A stretch of DNA of 64,000 nt from Streptomyces sp. TG1A-8 (GTDB lineage: Bacteria; Actinomycetota; Actinomycetes; Streptomycetales; Streptomycetaceae): NCBI RefSeq assembly GCF_030499535.1, contig NZ_JASTLB010000001.1, positions 1 to 64,000 of the forward strand, in the 5' to 3' direction. This document shows positions 42,132 to 51,004 of this stretch, one piece after another. The notes beneath the pieces are model-generated. The model ran no database searches. It was not told the DNA's origin and was given only the letters and a program-made list of their open reading frames with translations. A program made the translations under genes and the position numbers. Numbering within the stretch: position 1 is the stretch's first letter; the number at the start of each line of letters is the position of its first letter.

Positions 42132-44437
42132 GGAAGTACCTCACCCCGGACCAAATCCGGCTGCGCGAGGACCTGGCCGGGGCCCGTGACCGGATCATCG
42201 TCCTGCTGAACCTGGCCGTCGGAGAGTCCCTCGGCATGGAGCAGGCGCAGGAGTTCGTCGAGAAGGCGCGGGCATGGAGCGGTGCGAACGCCTTCCGCCT
42301 GCTGCGCTACCTCGCGTCCAGACCCGACGCGCTGAGTGCGCCGACGCCGGACTGCCCGCCCTGCGGGGTACGGCTGATCGCACTGCTGATCGCCGGCGGC
42401 CACGGCGAGAACGTGGGCCTGGTGCCCTGCGCTGACTGCGGGCGGACGGACCCGTTGCCGATGTACGCCGGTCCCGAAGGGCGGCTGTGCCACGGCTGCT
42501 CCAGCCGGCGCCTGGCGGTTCCGTGCGCGCGGTGCGGCAAGCTCGCGAAGGCAGTGGCACGTCGTCCGGACGGACGGATCTGCCAAGTGTGCAAGGAGAA
42601 GGAGCCGGGCTCGCGCAAGGAGTGCGTCAGCTGCCGCCGGATGATGATTCCCGCCCGGCACCTGCCCGACGGCACATACCTGTGCCAGACCTGCGCCCCC
42701 AAGAAGCTCCAGACGTGCTGCCGCTGTGGCCGCCGACGGAGGGCGAACGCGCTGACCGCCGACGGGCCCGTCTGCGGGACCTGCTACGCGAGCCCTGCGC
42801 CGGTGCGGCATCTGCGAGCAGGTGGCGCCCATCAGGGTGCGGGCCAAAGGCGAGGCTCACGACATCTGCTACCGCTGCTACGTGCGGCCGGAGAAGCTCT
42901 GCACCGTATGCGGGCGGATCCGTCGCGGCCACCACATCGACCACGGCAATGGACCGTTCCGCTGCGATGGGTGCGTCCCACGCGAGGCCCGCAAGCGGCG
43001 GCTGCACGTGTGCGCATTGTGCGGCCAGGAGCGGAAGGTGGGCGTGTTCTGGCCGGTAGGGGCCGTCTGCCCCTTGTGCTACCGGGCTGCTCTGACGCAG
43101 CCGGAATCGTGCACGATGTGCGGCCGGCAGCGCATTCTCGTGGGCCGCACCCCGGACGGCGGCCGGATCTGTAAGGCGTGCTCCTTCCCCGACGAGCGGC
43201 CCGATTACTGCTCGTCCTGCCAGCAGCCGGCTGACCTCCTGCCGGGACGCCGCTGTCCACGCTGCACCCTGCTCGCCAAGGTGACCCGCCTGCTCTCACG
43301 CGACGGAAGCACCCTCGATGCCTCCCTGCGGCCGCTCGCCGATGTACTCAGCGACGCTTCCAACCCCTACCCCGTCCTGGCCTGGCTGCGCCGAAGCCCC
43401 GCCGCGCGCCTCCTGGGCAGCTGGTAACCGCGCCCGACGAACTCGACCACGCGGCCCTGGACGCGCTGCCCCAAGGACACGCCACCACCTACGTCCGTAG
43501 CCTGCTCACCACCGCAGGCATGCTTCCGCCACGCGATGAGAACCTCGCCCTGCTCATCAACTGGACGGCCCGCACCCTGGCCAAGCTGCCAGGACATCAG
43601 GCGACCTTGATCCGTCCGTTCGCCGAGTGGCACATCATCCGCGACGCCCGCCGGCGCTCTGCGCGCGGCCGCTACACCTACACCGCCCACAAGGGCGACT
43701 GCGCCAACATCCGCGCCGCCATCGACTTCCTCACCTGGCTGGACACCCAGCAACACACCCTCCAGAGCCTCACACAGGAAGACCTGGACGTCTGGGCAAT
43801 CTCCAGGCCCGCCCTGCGAGCCCGCTCCATCCCTTTCATCCGCTGGGCCGGCGCCCGCCACCTCACCCGGGTCGGCCTGACCATCGAACACCCGCCCTCC
43901 CAACTCCCCGGCCAGTTCCAGATCGAAGAAGAGCACTACGAGGAACTACGCCGGTGCCTGAACGACCCCACGCTTCCGTCGGACGTTCGCATCGCCGCAG
44001 CCCTCATCCGCCTCTACGCCCTCCCTCTGACCCGCATCGTCGAACTCACCGCCGACCACCTCCACCACGACGCAGATCACACCTACCTGACGATCATCCG
44101 CCACCCCGTCGTCCTGCCACCGAAGCTCGCCCGCCTCATCGACGACCACCTCGAAGACGCATCCCGGCACGGCAACGAAGCCACCAGGTACCTGCTGCCG
44201 GGCCGAGCTCCCGGGCGCCCCCGAAACCCTGCGGGACTGTCCGACAAACTCAAGCGCTACGGCCTGCCCGCCCGCGCAGCCCGGAACACGGCCATGATGG
44301 AGGCGCTCGCCGACCTGCCACCCGTCGTGCTCTCCGACTTGATCGGCATCCAGCCGAGAACCGCGGAACGCTTCGCAGCCATGGCCGGCGAGAACTGGTA
44401 CGACTATCTGGCCGGTCGCCATTCTGCTCGCGCGTGA
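42128..44437 (+). CDS. Large zinc-ribbon recombinase-like protein of element B (frameshifted)
   Basis: About 770 residues once two frame breaks are bridged. The first (near 42790) occurs in both arms; the second (G run 43415-43417) is an error, because the left copy is open there. Residues from about 75 to 400 carry roughly nineteen CxxC pairs (CADCGR, CHGCSS, CARCGK, CQVCKE and so on), a tandem array of zinc ribbons. The C-terminal 350 residues follow the shape of a tyrosine recombinase (VRIAAALIRLYALPLTRIVELTADH, then LPARAARNTAMMEALADLP), but the HxxR His and the final LGH..Y are not recognisable. I infer a DNA-binding partner rather than a catalyst. A homologous C-terminal fragment lies at 57722-58019. 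Confidence 0.72.
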
Positions 44438-44539
44438 GGTCACATAAGGGCACAGGCGCACACCGCGGGCGGCTTCACGCTGGTGTGTCGGACAGTTCGC
44501 ATCCCGGACGGCATGAGCCCGGCGCTGTCTTGGTGGCCG

Positions 44540-45817
44540 CTACGCCTGCTCTACCGTGCGGTGATCGTTTGCGACTGTCGGTTGATCGTCTGGTGTCAGG
44601 CGGTTGATGCGGTACACATCCGGCACGCAGAGGTTCAGAACGGTAGCGGCAGCGATCATTCCTGCACAGGTCAACAGCACTGCCTGGCTGCTCCATGAGT
44701 GGGCAGCAAGAGCGGTGATGAGGTAGCCCAGGGGGATGGCGAGGCGTTCCCCAACGCCGTTGAAGGCGCTCATGCGGCCCTGTTCCGCCTGAGGCACACG
44801 TTGTTGGAACGCAGTGGTCCAGGCGACGATCGCGACATCGAGCCCGACCCCTGCAAGTATCGTGGCCAGCAGGACGAGAGACAGCGGCACCGTGCAGGCC
44901 ATGGCGGCCAAGGGGAGCGCGAGAGCACCGGCCGCGACGACCGCGACCGTGAGCAGTCGGTACGGTTTCCAGCGCAGGCAGACGAGGGTTCCCACAAGCA
45001 GACCACAGGTGAAGGCCGCCTGGATCAGGCCCCAGTCGCGGGCTCCGGCGTACTGTGCTGCGGCCACGAGCGGGCCGAGAAGCTGGAAACCCGCCAGCCA
45101 TGCAGCGACCAGGACCGTGCCGACGGCCGTGTAGGTCCACAACCAGGTACGCGACCAAAAACCCGCCCAGCCCGCCCGCAGGTCGCTCAGCACACCGCCC
45201 GGTGCAACGAGCGGGGCATCCAGACGCAGGCCAAGAAGCAGGACAGCCGCGGCGGCGAACGTGAACGCATCCCAAGCCAGTGCCCATGCCGCACCGCTGG
45301 CGGCGACGATGACACCGCCGACGACCGGACCCAGCACCTTGACCGCGTTGCTCGGGAGCCTAAGCAGCGCGTTGGCCTGCTGCAGTTGCTGCTCCGGAAC
45401 GATCTGCGCAACAGCGCCCTGCGCAGCGGGCACGATGAACGACGCCGCCGTCCCCGAGACGAAACCGCATGCTGCGATCGACACTGTCGTCGCACGGCCG
45501 GTCGCCACGGTGACGGCCAGCGCACCCTGCGCGCCAGCGGCCAGCAGATTCCCTATGAAGAGGAGCCGGCTGCGGGACAGGCGGTCCGCGAACAAGCCGC
45601 CCGCGAGCAGGAACACGATCGTGGGAACGGTGGTCGTGGCAAGCACCACACCGAGAGAGCCCGCTCCACCGCCTTGCTCAATGAGAGCGTAGGCCAGGGC
45701 AAGAGGGGCCATCGCAGACCCTGTGGCCGAGATGAGATTGGCCGACACGAATCGCCGGAAACTAGCAATCTTCAACAGGGTACTGATCGACGTCGGTGAC
45801 TCGTCGGCGGTTTTCAT
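44540..45817 (-). CDS. MFS efflux permease (cargo of element B)
   Basis: 425 residues from the ATG at 45817 (GGGGAG upstream), with about 12 membrane spans. The TM2-TM3 loop GGLFADRLSRSRLLF and the N-terminal FRRFVSANLISATGSAMAPLAL are typical of actinobacterial drug exporters of the MFS_3/EntS-like group. It converges on the recombinase operon of element B. It is a different lineage from the MFS gene of element A, so each element brought its own exporter. Substrate unknown. Confidence 0.85.
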   Translation of the reverse strand: MKTADESPTSISTLLKIASFRRFVSANLISATGSAMAPLALAYALIEQGGGAGSLGVVLATTTVPTIVFLLAGGLFADRLSRSRLLFIGNLLAAGAQGALAVTVATGRATTVSIAACGFVSGTAASFIVPAAQGAVAQIVPEQQLQQANALLRLPSNAVKVLGPVVGGVIVAASGAAWALAWDAFTFAAAAVLLLGLRLDAPLVAPGGVLSDLRAGWAGFWSRTWLWTYTAVGTVLVAAWLAGFQLLGPLVAAAQYAGARDWGLIQAAFTCGLLVGTLVCLRWKPYRLLTVAVVAAGALALPLAAMACTVPLSLVLLATILAGVGLDVAIVAWTTAFQQRVPQAEQGRMSAFNGVGERLAIPLGYLITALAAHSWSSQAVLLTCAGMIAAATVLNLCVPDVYRINRLTPDDQPTVANDHRTVEQA

Positions 45818-46029
45818 GATCTCCCCAGGGCTCGGCGCAGCGAGCACCCTAGTGCAGGAGCACGCCGCGCCGAACGTCAGTGATCAGAGTTGGCCGACAC
45901 CCCTCGCCTCCTCAAAGGCCGTGCACCAGGCCTCCGTCGGCAGCGAGTTCGGCCACCGGCACGCGATGGGTGGCTCTGCCCCAGCAGTGAATAGCGCAGC
46001 TCTCGAATACTGCTGCTTCACCAGTAAGT

Positions 46030-46417
46030 GCGGGAGACCACCGAGGCGATCGTCGGCGCGGTCACCGGCCCTTTGTCCGCTCCCCGCAGTCTGCTGCTCG
46101 GCAGGTACGACGACGACGGCCGCCTGCAGTACACGGGCCGCACCACCACCCTCGCCCGGGCGGCGGGTAGCACGGTCGCCGGGCTGCTCGCCCCGGCCCG
46201 GCGCGGTTATCCGTGGACGGGCTGGTCGTTCTCCGCTGGGTGGGGCAGCCGGGAGGCGCTGGACGTCACGCTGGTGGAACCCGAGCTGGTGGTGGAAGTC
46301 GGCGTCGACGTCGCCCGCGATGCCTCCGGCCGGTGGCGCCACCCCGCGCGCCTGTACCGTGCCCGCCCCGACCTCTCCCCCGCCGACATTCCCCGCATGA
46401 CGGTGCCGCCGCATTGA
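46030..46417 (+). pseudogene. ATP-dependent DNA ligase, piece 3 (OB-fold domain)
   Basis: Continues the ligase after element B: RETTEAIVGAVTGPLSAPRSLL, LGRYDDDGRLQYTGRTTTLAR, PWTGWSFSAGW, EPELVVEVGVDVARD, stop at 46415-46417. This is the C-terminal OB-fold region that closes on DNA in LigC/LigD-type ligases. With pieces 1 and 2 it would give a protein of about 325 residues, the normal length. The GTG at 46028 makes the piece look like an independent gene, but it has no ribosome-binding site. Confidence 0.87.
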
Positions 46418-46539
46418 CGGCCGGCCTCGGTTGCGTTGCGCCGCGCCGCCGTCAGCTGGTGCGTCAGCGGAAGGCATTGCCCCATGACGGGATCGATGCG
46501 AGCGGCCGACTGCCCACCATCCGACCTGGGTATCGCTAG

Positions 46540-46556
46540 TTGCAATTAATATGCAA
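46540..46556. promoter_or_regulatory. Nur-type operator upstream of nikA
   Basis: TTGCAA-TTAAT-ATGCAA fits the Streptomyces Nur box tTGCaa-N5-ttGCAA at 11 of 12 arm positions. It ends 34 bases before the nikA start, where it would overlap or abut the promoter. It also argues against the ATG at 46551 as a start codon, since that codon lies inside the operator. Confidence 0.8.
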
Positions 46557-46589
46557 CAGCTTTCAGTCATCAATAAGGGTGTGGGGTGC

Positions 46590-48176
46590 ATGACGGTCCG
46601 ACGGATACGGACAGCCGCTGCGACGGCGGCGATACTCACTGGTGTTGCCGCCTGCTCGGCTCCCGGCAGCAGCACGGGCAGTGGTGACGCGGCGGACTCC
46701 GTCGTGATCGGGGTGGCCTCTGAGCCGGACACGCTCAGTCCGCTGCTCGGTTACGGCAAGGACGGCAACTCGAAGATCTTCGACGGCCTGCTGGCCAGGG
46801 ACGCCGATCTGAACCTCAGACCGGCGCTGGCGAAGGCGCTGCCGGAGGTCTCCGCCGACGGTCTGACCTACACCTACACCTTGCGCGACGGTGTGAAGTT
46901 CAGCGACGGCGAGCCGCTGGCCCCGGCCGATGTCGTCTTCACGTACGAAACAGTCCTCGACGCGAAGACCAACAACACCTCCCGCAGCGAGCTGGACGCC
47001 ATCAAGGACGTGCGGGCGAAGGGTGCCGACAAGGTGGTCTTCACCCTCAAGTACCCCTACGCGCCCTTCGCCGGGCGCACGGTGCTGCCCATCGTCCCCG
47101 AGCACGTGGCCAAGGGGCAGGACCCCAACACCGGCCCGTTCAACACCAAGCCGGTCGGCACCGGCCCGTACGTCCTCGCCTCCTGGAGCAAGGGGGAGAA
47201 GCTCACCTTCAAGGCCAACCCCGACTACTGGGGCGGCGCGCCGAAGGTCAAGAAGGTGACCATGGCGGTCATCAGGGACGACAACGTGCGCGCCACCCGG
47301 CTGCGCTCCGGCGACCTCGACGGCGCGATCCTGCCGCCCAACCTCGCCGCCACCTTCAAGAACGACAAGGCGAAGAAGACGTACGACGCGAAGACGTACG
47401 ACTTCCGCACGGTCACCCTCCCGCAGGAGAACAAGGTCACCGGCGACCGCGCCATCCGCCGGGCTCTCGATGCCGCCGTGGACCGCAAGGCCATGGTCGA
47501 CAAGATCCTCGACGGGGCCGGGCGTCCGGCCTACGGGCCGCTGCCCGTCGACGACCCCTGGTTCGCCAAGGGCATCGAGCGGGGGCAGGACCTCGCCAAA
47601 GCCCGGAAGATCCTGGACCGTGCGGGTTGGAAGGTTGGCGCAGGCGGCATCCGCGTCAAGGACGGGCGGCGGGCCTCCTTCACCCTGCTCTACCCGTCCG
47701 GTGACAAGGTCCGCCAGGACCACGCCCTCGCCTACGCCTCCGACGCCAAGAAGGCCGGCATCGAGGTGAAGGTGGAGACGGGCACCTGGGAGGTCATCGA
47801 GCCGCGGATGAAGAACGACGCGGTCCTGGCCGGCTTCGGCAGCAACGGTGACCCCGACTACGGCCTGTACACCCTGCTGCACTCCTCCCTCGCCGGCGAC
47901 GGCTTCAACAACATGGGCCGCTACAACGATGCGATCGTGGACAAGGCACTCGACACCGGCCGGCGCAGCTCGGACCAGGCGACCCGCAAGGCTGCGTACG
48001 ACACCCTGCAGCAGGAGCTGGTGAAGAACCCCGGCTACACCTTCCTCACCCACATCGACCATGTCTACGTCCTCGCCGACCGCTGGACGGGGTTGAGCAC
48101 GCAGGTCGAGCCGCACGAGCACGGCTTCGCCTCCGGTCCGTGGTGGAACCTCGAAGCCTGGCAGCCGAAGAAGTGA
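46590..48176 (+). CDS. nikA: Nickel-type ABC transporter substrate-binding lipoprotein (NikA-like)
   Basis: 528 residues from the ATG at 46590, chosen because it starts a proper lipoprotein signal (TVRRIRT, then hydrophobic to LTGVAAC, Cys22 lipidated). The family is the SBP_bac_5 group of dipeptide/nickel binding proteins: EPDTLSPLLGYG, LRDGVKFSDGEPLAPADVVFTYE, VGTGPYVLASW, NPDYWGGAP. The family alone does not fix the ligand. The Nur-type operator ahead of it and the linked sodF/Fur pair argue for nickel or a nickel chelate. It heads an operon nikABCDE with overlapping genes. Confidence 0.85.
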   Translation: MTVRRIRTAAATAAILTGVAACSAPGSSTGSGDAADSVVIGVASEPDTLSPLLGYGKDGNSKIFDGLLARDADLNLRPALAKALPEVSADGLTYTYTLRDGVKFSDGEPLAPADVVFTYETVLDAKTNNTSRSELDAIKDVRAKGADKVVFTLKYPYAPFAGRTVLPIVPEHVAKGQDPNTGPFNTKPVGTGPYVLASWSKGEKLTFKANPDYWGGAPKVKKVTMAVIRDDNVRATRLRSGDLDGAILPPNLAATFKNDKAKKTYDAKTYDFRTVTLPQENKVTGDRAIRRALDAAVDRKAMVDKILDGAGRPAYGPLPVDDPWFAKGIERGQDLAKARKILDRAGWKVGAGGIRVKDGRRASFTLLYPSGDKVRQDHALAYASDAKKAGIEVKVETGTWEVIEPRMKNDAVLAGFGSNGDPDYGLYTLLHSSLAGDGFNNMGRYNDAIVDKALDTGRRSSDQATRKAAYDTLQQELVKNPGYTFLTHIDHVYVLADRWTGLSTQVEPHEHGFASGPWWNLEAWQPKK

Positions 48177-48196
48177 ACCGACTCCCTTGGGGAGCG

Positions 48197-49165
48197 ATGG
48201 CACGGCTGACGGGGCGGCGGCTGCTGTTCGCCGCCCCCGTCCTCCTCGTCGTGACCTTCGGCGTCTTCGCGATCGCCGCGGCCTCCCCTTTCGATCCGGT
48301 CAAGGCGTACGCCGGCACGGCCGCCCTCGGCGCCGACGCTGAAACTCTGGAGCGGCTGCGGGAGAACCTGGGCGTGGACCAGCCGTTCACCTCCCGCTGG
48401 TGGCACTGGCTGACTGCCGCGCTCGGCGGTGACCTCGGTCAGTCCAGCGTGATGCGGCAGCCGGTCGCCCAGGTCATCGGCGAACGCCTGGTCTGGTCGA
48501 GCCTGTTGTGCGCGGTCGCGTTCGTGGTGGCGGTGCTTGCGGGCACGGTGCTCGGGGTGCTGGCGGCCCGCCGCCCCGGTTCCGTCCTCGACCGGTTGAT
48601 CACTTCCGTGGCGTACTCGCTGGAGGCGGCGCCCGTCTTTTGGCTCGCCCTGCTGGCCGTCTGGCTGTTCGCCCTCCAGCTGGGCGTACTCCCGGCCGGC
48701 GGTCTCACCGACACCGCGAGCGAGCAGGTCACGCCCTCCGAGGTGGCAAGTCATCTCGTGCTGCCGGCCGGGGTGCTCGCAGTCTCCCAGCTGCCCTGGT
48801 TCACCTTGTACGTCCGTCAGGGCGTCGGTGACGCGCTCGCTGAGGATCCCGTACGCGGCGCGCGGGCCAGGGGGTTGAGCGAGCGCACCGTGCTGCTCGG
48901 CCACGCCCTGCGCTCCGGGCTGCTGCCGGTTTTCACGCTGGTCGGCTCCCGGGTGCCCGAACTCATCACCGGCGCCCTGCTGGTGGAGAGCGTCTTCAGC
49001 TGGCCCGGCATCGCGGCGGCCACCGTTCAGGCGGCCACCGCCGTCGATTTCCCGCTGCTCGCCGCCCTGACGACCCTGGCCACCGCCGCGGTGCTCGTCG
49101 GAAACCTTTTTGCCGACCTGCTCTACGGCCTCTTCGACCCGAGGGTGAAGTTCAGTGACATGTGA
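48197..49165 (+). CDS. nikB: ABC transporter permease (NikB-like)
   Basis: 322 residues from the ATG at 48197 (TTGGGGAGCG upstream); a GTG at 48173 overlapping the nikA stop is an alternative start. About six membrane spans: RRLLFAAPVLLVVTFGVFAIA at the N-terminus, then the DppB/NikB-type pattern ENLGVDQPF, GDLGQSS, and the EAA-like loop ARARGLSERTVLLGHALRSGLLP. The end GLFDPRVKF is characteristic of DppB-type permeases. It forms the membrane channel with NikC. Confidence 0.85.
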   Translation: MARLTGRRLLFAAPVLLVVTFGVFAIAAASPFDPVKAYAGTAALGADAETLERLRENLGVDQPFTSRWWHWLTAALGGDLGQSSVMRQPVAQVIGERLVWSSLLCAVAFVVAVLAGTVLGVLAARRPGSVLDRLITSVAYSLEAAPVFWLALLAVWLFALQLGVLPAGGLTDTASEQVTPSEVASHLVLPAGVLAVSQLPWFTLYVRQGVGDALAEDPVRGARARGLSERTVLLGHALRSGLLPVFTLVGSRVPELITGALLVESVFSWPGIAAATVQAATAVDFPLLAALTTLATAAVLVGNLFADLLYGLFDPRVKFSDM

Positions 49166-50036
49166 ACCTGCGGCCGAGCCCGCCTGGCGGTCGCACGGCA
49201 CGAACCGCCGCTCCACCAGGACCGTGCGGGTGCGCGTCTCGGTGGCCCTGACCGGCGTCATCGTCGTCGCCGTCCTCCTCGTCCCGCCGCTGGTGCAACT
49301 CGACCAGCAAGCCGTCGATCTGGGCGCGAAGTTGCTGCCCCCCAGCTGGTCGCACCCCTTCGGCACCGACGACCTCGGACGGGACCTGCTGCTGCGCTGC
49401 GTCTACGGCCTGAGAGTCTCCCTGCTCGTGGGCGTCGCAGCCGCCCTGACGGCCACCGTGATCGGCACGGCCGTCGGGGCGACCGCCGGAGCACTGGGCG
49501 GCTGGGTCGACCGGGGCGTCATGCGGGTGGTCGACACGGTCGCCTCCGTGCCGCACCTGCTGCTGGGCATCTTCATCGTGGCCATGTTCCGGCCCGGGCT
49601 CTGGCCGGTGGTGGTCTCGGTCGCGCTCACCCACTGGCTGTCCACCGCCCGGATCGTGCGCGCCGAGGTGCTGTCGCTGCGCTCGTGCCCCTACATCGAC
49701 GCCGCCGTCTCCGGGGGCGCGTCCCGGTGGCGGGTGGCGGTACGGCATCTGCTGCCCGCGGTGCTGCCGCAGGCGGCGCTGGCCGCCGTGCTGATGGTGC
49801 CGCACGCCATGTGGCACGAATCCGCCCTGTCCTTCCTCGGGCTCGGTCTGCCCACCCACATGGCCAGCCTCGGCAACCTCATCCAGGACGCCAGGGGATC
49901 TCTGCTCGCAGGGCAGTGGTGGCCGACCCTCTTCCCGGGGCTGTTCATCATCGTCCCCACGCTCGCCATCGCCGGTCTCGCCGGAGCCTGGCGGGAGCGG
50001 ATCAACCCGCGCCGCCGATCGGAGCTGATGCTGTGA
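49155..50036 (+). CDS. nikC: ABC transporter permease (NikC-like)
   Basis: 293 residues. The GTG at 49155 overlaps the nikB stop by 11 bases. It shows the DppC/NikC-type features HPFGTDDLGRDLLLRCVYGLRVSLLVG, the EAA loop ASRWRVAVRHLLPAVLPQ, and ESALSFLGLGLP. It has an extra basic N-terminal stretch before the first membrane span. Confidence 0.85.
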   Translation: MTCEPAAEPAWRSHGTNRRSTRTVRVRVSVALTGVIVVAVLLVPPLVQLDQQAVDLGAKLLPPSWSHPFGTDDLGRDLLLRCVYGLRVSLLVGVAAALTATVIGTAVGATAGALGGWVDRGVMRVVDTVASVPHLLLGIFIVAMFRPGLWPVVVSVALTHWLSTARIVRAEVLSLRSCPYIDAAVSGGASRWRVAVRHLLPAVLPQAALAAVLMVPHAMWHESALSFLGLGLPTHMASLGNLIQDARGSLLAGQWWPTLFPGLFIIVPTLAIAGLAGAWRERINPRRRSELML

Positions 50037-51004
50037 CGGTCACCGACCGACCTCCCGTTCTCTCGGTGCGCGGGCTGTCCGTGCGCTTCCTCATGCCCGG
50101 TGGCCGCCGGATCGCCGCCGTCACCGACGCCCACTTCGACGTGGCGGCCGGCGAGTGTCTCGCCCTGATCGGCGAGAGCGGCTGCGGCAAGTCGGTTCTC
50201 GCCTCCGCCCTGCTCGGGCTGCTCCCCGCCAACGCCCAGAGTGCGGGCCAGGCGCGCCTAGGCGAGCTGGACCTGCTCGCGGCCGACGAACGAACTCTCA
50301 CGCGGACGGTGCGGGGCCGCCTGATCGGGCTCATCCCGCAGAGCCCCGCCGCGCATCTGACGCCGGTGCGCACGGTGCGCTCCCAGCTGGAGGAGACGGT
50401 CGGCGCGCTGACCGACGCACGAGGGCGTGCAGCCGTCCGTTCGGCAGCCGAGAGCGCTGCCGAACGCGCCGCCTTCCCCGCCGACCACCTCGACGGCCAC
50501 CCGCACCAGCTCTCCGGCGGCTTGGCCCAGCGCGCCGCCACCGCCCTCGCCCTCGTCGGCGACGCGCCCCTGCTGCTCGCCGACGAACCCACGACCGGCC
50601 TCGACCGCGACCTGGTGGACCACACGGTGGACGAACTGCGACGCCACGTCGACGACGGCGACCGGGCCCTGCTGGTGATCACCCATGACCTGGCCGCCGC
50701 CGAACGCATCGCCGACCGCGTGGCCGTGATGTACGCGGGCCGGATCGTCGAACTCGCCGACGCGGACGTCTTCTTCGGCCCTCACGGCCCCCGCCACCCC
50801 TACAGCAGGGGCCTTCTCCAGGCCCTGCCCGAGCGCGCCTTCCTTCCGATTCCCGGTATGCCGCCCGAACTCGGCGACCTTCCTGACGGGTGCGCCTTCG
50901 CCCCGCGCTGCGAGCAGGCCACCGACGCCTGCGCCGCCCTCCCGCCGACGGCCGGCGGCATCGCCTGCCACCACCCGCACGTACCGGAGGACCTCAGTGC
51001 TTGA
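50033..51004 (+). CDS. nikD: ABC transporter ATPase (NikD-like)
   Basis: 323 residues. The GTG start overlaps the nikC stop (GTGA). Walker A GESGCGKS at residues 47-54, signature LSGGLAQR, Walker B LLLADEPTTGLD and the H-loop ITHD are all present. The C-terminal oligopeptide/nickel-type extension is there (PHGPRHPYSRGLLQALP and a Cys-rich FAPRCEQATDAC). The missing Gln of the usual LSGGQ/QQR signature is conservative. It pairs with NikE to energise uptake. Confidence 0.87.
   Translation: MTVTDRPPVLSVRGLSVRFLMPGGRRIAAVTDAHFDVAAGECLALIGESGCGKSVLASALLGLLPANAQSAGQARLGELDLLAADERTLTRTVRGRLIGLIPQSPAAHLTPVRTVRSQLEETVGALTDARGRAAVRSAAESAAERAAFPADHLDGHPHQLSGGLAQRAATALALVGDAPLLLADEPTTGLDRDLVDHTVDELRRHVDDGDRALLVITHDLAAAERIADRVAVMYAGRIVELADADVFFGPHGPRHPYSRGLLQALPERAFLPIPGMPPELGDLPDGCAFAPRCEQATDACAALPPTAGGIACHHPHVPEDLSA

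Larger units (their letters stand above)
40538..46029. mobile_element. Element B: 5.5-kb integrase/zinc-ribbon element in the ligase KYK region
   Basis: Interrupts the same ligase gene as element A, just past motif V. Contents: a tyrosine integrase, a small HTH protein and a large zinc-ribbon recombinase-like protein in one plus-strand operon with overlapping ends, plus an inward-facing MFS permease. No clear inverted repeat is present at the ends. The boundaries are inferred from restoring the ligase frame (AAA ACG CG + G GAG ACC) rather than from symmetric ends. Confidence 0.75.

Noticed and set aside
46563..48203. 546-codon open frame on the minus strand opposite nikA
   Set aside because: It is a high-G+C antisense shadow: nikA has clear family motifs, a lipoprotein signal and a start behind the operator.
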